Part shown: positions 60,967-64,000 of the stretch, piece by piece
How positions within the stretch are numbered: position 1 is the first letter of the stretch
Layout: every line of letters starts with the position of its first letter
DNA from: Synechococcus sp. C9
GTDB lineage: Bacteria > Cyanobacteriota > Cyanobacteriia > Gloeomargaritales > Gloeomargaritaceae
Length of the DNA stretch: 64,000 bases
NCBI RefSeq assembly: GCF_022984075.1
Contig: NZ_JALAAD010000001.1
Coordinates: 1,530,455-1,594,454 of the forward strand
Direction: 5' to 3'
Notes under the pieces: model-generated
Databases searched by the model: none
The model's input: the letters and a program-made list of their open reading frames with translations, nothing else
Told to the model about the DNA's origin: nothing
Position numbers and translations under genes: made by a program

Positions 60967-61275
60967 ATTATGTCTTGAGGGCATTTCTAAATAGTAGGGT
61001 TACCCAGAACCAAAACGGGGCGGTGCCCTGCGAACCCTGTTCTAAACTTAGTTAAGACTACTATGGCGATCCTACTTGATTTACAACCAAAAATTCTCCA
61101 GAACCAAGGGCGGGGGTACCCCCCTGCGACCGCTAACTTTGAATTGATAGAGGTGCTTTTAAGTTAAATAAAAATTATGTCTTGAGGGCATTTCTAAACA
61201 TTAGGGTTACCCAGAACCAAAACGGGGCGGCGCCCTGCGACCCCTGTTCCACTCTCATTTAGGACTGCTATATAT
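60967..61275. repeat. Repeat array with 67-bp direct duplication
   Basis: ATTATGTCTTGAGGGCATTT opens at 60967 and again at 61174; both copies run 67 bp through CAGAACCAAAACGGGGCGG to CCCTGCGA with four mismatches. Between them lies a variant unit ending CTAACTTTGAATTGATAGAG, and the array ends with TTTAGGACTGCTATA. No gene is seen between 60919 and 61305. Confidence 0.8.
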
Positions 61276-61305
61276 TTTCCAAAAAATGATTGCCCTGCCA
61301 GGGGG

Positions 61306-62775
61306 TCAGGGTTGGGAGCGCATCATCCGCAGGGGGAGGGTGGGTTGGCGCAGGCGTTCGGGCGAGAGGGCGGGGGCATTCGGGAATAAATGGGTACGGA
61401 AAAATTCCCGGCTCAGGTGGGCGAGGGCATAGGGCAGGGGGGGGAGTCGCTGGGGAGCCAATTGGCGGGCTTCGTCCAGTCCATCAACATGGTTGGCGGT
61501 GGGCAGGATCAGTAAATAATGGTGCTGTCCCCGCAGGCCGGCAAAGGGCTGGATTTGCTCCGGCAAGACGGGGGTGACCCAATCTCCGCCCCCACCAATC
61601 ACCATCACGGGCACGGTGAGGGGAGCCAAACCCTCTGCCCCCAAAATCCCACCAATGGCTGGGTTAATGGCGACCACGGCCCGAATCCGGGGGTCAGGGA
61701 GGGGGGTTGGCCAAGGGTTAATTTCCAGGGCACGGCATTGCAGGAGGAGCAGGGAAAGGTTGAATAATGCCCAATCGCTCTGGCATTGGCGTTGTAACCC
61801 CTGGGCTTGGGGTTGGGCACCGGCGGCCACTAGGACGGTGTAGCCCCCCAGGGAATGCCCTAGCAGACCCACCCGTTCCAGGTTCAGCCGTTTTTTCCAA
61901 GCTTGGTGCGCCGCTAAATGATCCAAAACCCGTCCCACGTCCCGGGGGCGTTCGGTAAACTCCCGGAGGGCGCTTGGGGGGGGGTGGGTGACCACGACGG
62001 CGGCGATGCCCTGGCTGGCTAAATATTCCCCCAGATACATCAAACTGCGCCCGGTTTGACCGATGCCGTGACTGAGTAATACCAGGGGTACTGGCTCCGA
62101 CCCAGGGGGATAAAATAAATGCACCTTGAGGGAACGCTGGGGCTGGTCGGGGGGGGTAAAACTCCAGGCTTGTTCCCGCCAGGTCGTACCCGTAAAAGCG
62201 GGGGTGGTGCCGGTCGGCGGCAGGAGGGGGAGGGCGGCCAGGGCTTGGGCCGTTTGTTGCTGGTGGGTCTGGGCATTGATCAACAAATTGGCTACCGCTA
62301 GGGCATCCACCGCCACGGTTTCCGCAGGCAATGCCTGGAGGAGGTTGAGGGCGGTAATGGGTTGGCGTTGTTGCACCACCAGGGTGAGGGCTTGTTTGAG
62401 GGCTTGGGGGTCAGGGGGGATGAGCAATTGCCCCAGCCGGTACAGGGCTTGACTGGCCGCTTCCGTATGCAATAAACGCTGGCTTTGGCTTGGGGTCAGG
62501 GGTACGGGGTGGGTCAACCAATTGCGTAATTCCTCCAGGGTGGGCGGTGCCAAGAGTTGGGTAAGGGGCGTTAAACTCCCCTGGGGACGACCGGACTGAA
62601 CCCAGGTTGCCACATCCGCCAGGGTGACGCTCCAGGTGGTCTGACCAGCGATCAGATCGATTCGTTCGGCGGCCAGGGCGGCTCGGGGCAGGCAAAACCA
62701 CCCCACCAAGACCCAAAATCCAAAAAATTGCCGACCCCACTGCCAAATCCGTAGGTTTACAGGCATGATAAACAT
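61306..62775 (-). CDS. DUF1400 alpha/beta-hydrolase, exported
   Basis: About 489 residues from ATG 62775 (or 486 from 62766). Signal or anchor NLRIWQWGRQFFGFWVLVGWF, then an N-terminal DUF1400 segment AAERIDLIAGQTTWSVTLAD, found in cyanobacterial lipase-like proteins. The catalytic half has VPLVLLSHGIGQTGRSLMYL (oxyanion), RVGLLGHSLGGYTVLVAAGA (nucleophile Ser) and a later TANHVDGLDEA with the acid/His region. A serine hydrolase in the periplasm with unknown substrate. It is downstream of a repeat array and divergent from the pentapeptide gene. Confidence 0.88.
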   Translation of the reverse strand: MFIMPVNLRIWQWGRQFFGFWVLVGWFCLPRAALAAERIDLIAGQTTWSVTLADVATWVQSGRPQGSLTPLTQLLAPPTLEELRNWLTHPVPLTPSQSQRLLHTEAASQALYRLGQLLIPPDPQALKQALTLVVQQRQPITALNLLQALPAETVAVDALAVANLLINAQTHQQQTAQALAALPLLPPTGTTPAFTGTTWREQAWSFTPPDQPQRSLKVHLFYPPGSEPVPLVLLSHGIGQTGRSLMYLGEYLASQGIAAVVVTHPPPSALREFTERPRDVGRVLDHLAAHQAWKKRLNLERVGLLGHSLGGYTVLVAAGAQPQAQGLQRQCQSDWALFNLSLLLLQCRALEINPWPTPLPDPRIRAVVAINPAIGGILGAEGLAPLTVPVMVIGGGGDWVTPVLPEQIQPFAGLRGQHHYLLILPTANHVDGLDEARQLAPQRLPPLPYALAHLSREFFRTHLFPNAPALSPERLRQPTLPLRMMRSQP

Positions 62776-62876
62776 AGAACGTTTGCTGTTCCCTCCCCAG
62801 CGGTTCCCAATTAATTCTGCGGAACAATCCATTTTTAGACCAGCTTGCGACCTTTGTCCCCTTCCGTCCAGCCGTT

Positions 62877-64000
62877 ATGCCTACCCCCTCCGAACTGCGG
62901 GATGCCTACAATGCCGGTGCCCGGTCGTTCCCCCAGGTGCAATTGGCGGGGCAGATGTTGGAAGGAATCGTCCTGAATGAGGCATTCCTCGCCCGGGCCA
63001 ATCTGCGGGGGGTCTATCTCTGTTATAGCCAGATGGTGGGGGTGAATTTATCCCAGGCCAACCTGCGGCACGGGGAACTGGTGCGGGTGAATTTGAAGCA
63101 GGCCAACCTGAGTGAGGCGGATTTGCGGGGGGCCAATCTCCTGGAGGCCAATCTCACCGAGGCGAGTTTGTTCCGGGCGCAGTTGGACGGTGCCAATCTC
63201 ACCGAAGCCGACCTGGCCTATGGGAATTTACAGCAAGCTAGTTTGAGTGGCGCTATTTTATCCGGGTGCAACCTGCGGGCAGTGGATATGCAGGGTGCCT
63301 ATCTGGCCCGGGTTGCCCTGGCGGGGGCGGATTTGGGGGAGGCTAACCTGGAGGGGGCGGTGTTGACCCAGGGGGAATTGAGCGGGGTGAGTTTGACCCA
63401 GGCCAACCTGCGGGGGGCGGATTTGGCGGGCAGTAACCTCACCCGGGCCGACCTGTACCGGGCGGATTTGACGGGGGCAAACCTGATCCGGGCTAATCTG
63501 ACGGCGGCGGAATTGGGGCGAGCCTGTCTGCGCCAAGCCTGTTTGAGTGCGGCCACCTTGAACCGAGCCATGTTGCAGGGGGCGGACCTGAGTGGTGGGG
63601 AGGAATGGACCGATTTGAGTTCCGCCATCTTGACCGATGCCAATCTCACGGATGCGGACCTGCGCCGGGTCAACCTCACCCGTGCCAATTTGAGTGGTGC
63701 CGTGCTCATGGGGGCGGATTTGCGGGGGGCGCAACTGTGGGGCACCAATCTCACCAATGCCAACCTGGTGGGGGTCACCTTGGCGGGCACGGATTTACGC
63801 ATGACCACCCTGACCGATGCCAAAATGCACCGCTGTGACCTCTCCGGCTGTAATCTCCAGGGGGTGGATTTGAGTCGGCGGGAATTGACCGGCGTGAATT
63901 TTCACCAGGCGGATTTGCGGGGAGCCAATCTCAGCCGCACGGTTCTGACCCAGGCGGACTTGATGGATGTCCTGCTGGCGGGAGCGGACCTGAGCGAAGC
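62877..64000 (+). CDS. Long pentapeptide-repeat protein, start (partial)
   Basis: ATG at 62877 opens an uninterrupted frame of at least 374 codons to the window edge. It begins MPTPSELRDAYNAGARSFPQ and is then nearly all A(D/N)LxX repeats: NLSEADLRGANLLEANLTEA, TQANLRGADLAGSNLTRADL and so on, with one break LSGGEEWTDLSSAILT near residue 240. The fold should be a long right-handed quadrilateral beta-helix. Function not assigned; cyanobacteria have many. It is much longer than the interrupted pentapeptide gene at 15.1 kb, whose N-terminal cap (ELLELYAQGERNF) is similar in form (ELRDAYNAGARSF). Confidence 0.9.
   Translation, partial: MPTPSELRDAYNAGARSFPQVQLAGQMLEGIVLNEAFLARANLRGVYLCYSQMVGVNLSQANLRHGELVRVNLKQANLSEADLRGANLLEANLTEASLFRAQLDGANLTEADLAYGNLQQASLSGAILSGCNLRAVDMQGAYLARVALAGADLGEANLEGAVLTQGELSGVSLTQANLRGADLAGSNLTRADLYRADLTGANLIRANLTAAELGRACLRQACLSAATLNRAMLQGADLSGGEEWTDLSSAILTDANLTDADLRRVNLTRANLSGAVLMGADLRGAQLWGTNLTNANLVGVTLAGTDLRMTTLTDAKMHRCDLSGCNLQGVDLSRRELTGVNFHQADLRGANLSRTVLTQADLMDVLLAGADLSE

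Noticed and set aside
59308-61275. CRISPR array
   Set aside because: Repeats are too long, too few and unevenly spaced, and the spacers are not unique sequences; no cas gene nearby.

Overview
The window is cyanobacterial chromosome. It carries cytochrome b6f genes (petB, petD), ferredoxin-dependent glutamate synthase, the NblS/Hik33 sensor kinase, the ARC6-like division protein Ftn2/ZipN, an MntCAB-type manganese importer and several families seen mainly in cyanobacteria (DUF3727, DUF4346, DUF4278, DUF928, DUF1400). The DNA is moderately G+C rich with many G and C runs. The octamer GCGATCGC (HIP1), frequent in many cyanobacteria, was noticed only in one three-gene block. The species cannot be fixed from the sequence; a small-genome unicellular cyanobacterium such as Gloeomargarita would fit but is only a guess.

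Layout. 1-5.9 kb: 5' end of dnaE, pntA, a DUF2459 protein, a PsbP-like protein, a peptide-type solute-binding lipoprotein and an inositol-monophosphatase-like enzyme. 5.9-7.3 kb: a VapBC toxin-antitoxin pair followed by an attC-like hairpin, a short repeat and an IS630-type MITE. 7.3-15 kb: a nucleotidyltransferase/mutase-like fusion, a methyltransferase, a Uma2 nuclease, pdxH, capA-like and amiC-like genes. 15-24.4 kb: two copies of one 1087-bp IS4-family element in opposite orientation, each with its own 9-bp target duplication. One splits a pentapeptide-repeat gene. The other sits in the ruvX/DUF3727 overlap, changing the end of one and removing the start of the other. Between them lie yraN, rpmG-rpsR, infC, bolA, nblS and cobM. 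24.4-33 kb: a GNAT protein, an F420 ligase-like protein, glsF, a 57-residue membrane protein, a fasciclin protein and tRNA-His. 33-41 kb: ftn2, DUF4278, SIMPL, a sensor kinase, a HEAT protein, rseP, petB-petD. 41.3-45.5 kb: a CxxC thioredoxin-like protein, a CSC-motif permease and a Na,K-ATPase-like P-type pump, tightly linked and unlike their surroundings. 45.9-54.5 kb: mntCAB, glgP, surE, DUF4346, an oligopeptide-type permease and a kinase with an eroded ATP site. 54.8-64 kb: a NagX-like membrane protein, purB, DUF928, an IS630 element inside a short repeat, an efflux adaptor, a DUF1400 hydrolase and the start of a long pentapeptide protein.

Intergenic space is filled by a family of roughly 100-bp repeats with near-palindromic ends (TATAGCAATCCTA) and a GC-rich core, plus MITEs whose ends match the IS630 element. 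Most genes are single transcription units or short pairs. Evident operons are rpmG-rpsR, petB-petD, the thioredoxin/permease/ATPase block, mntCAB and the reverse-strand run F420 ligase-GNAT-ruvX-(DUF3727). The strongest candidate for something new is the thioredoxin/permease/ATPase block. The clearest sequence-level facts are the two IS insertions and the repeat families.
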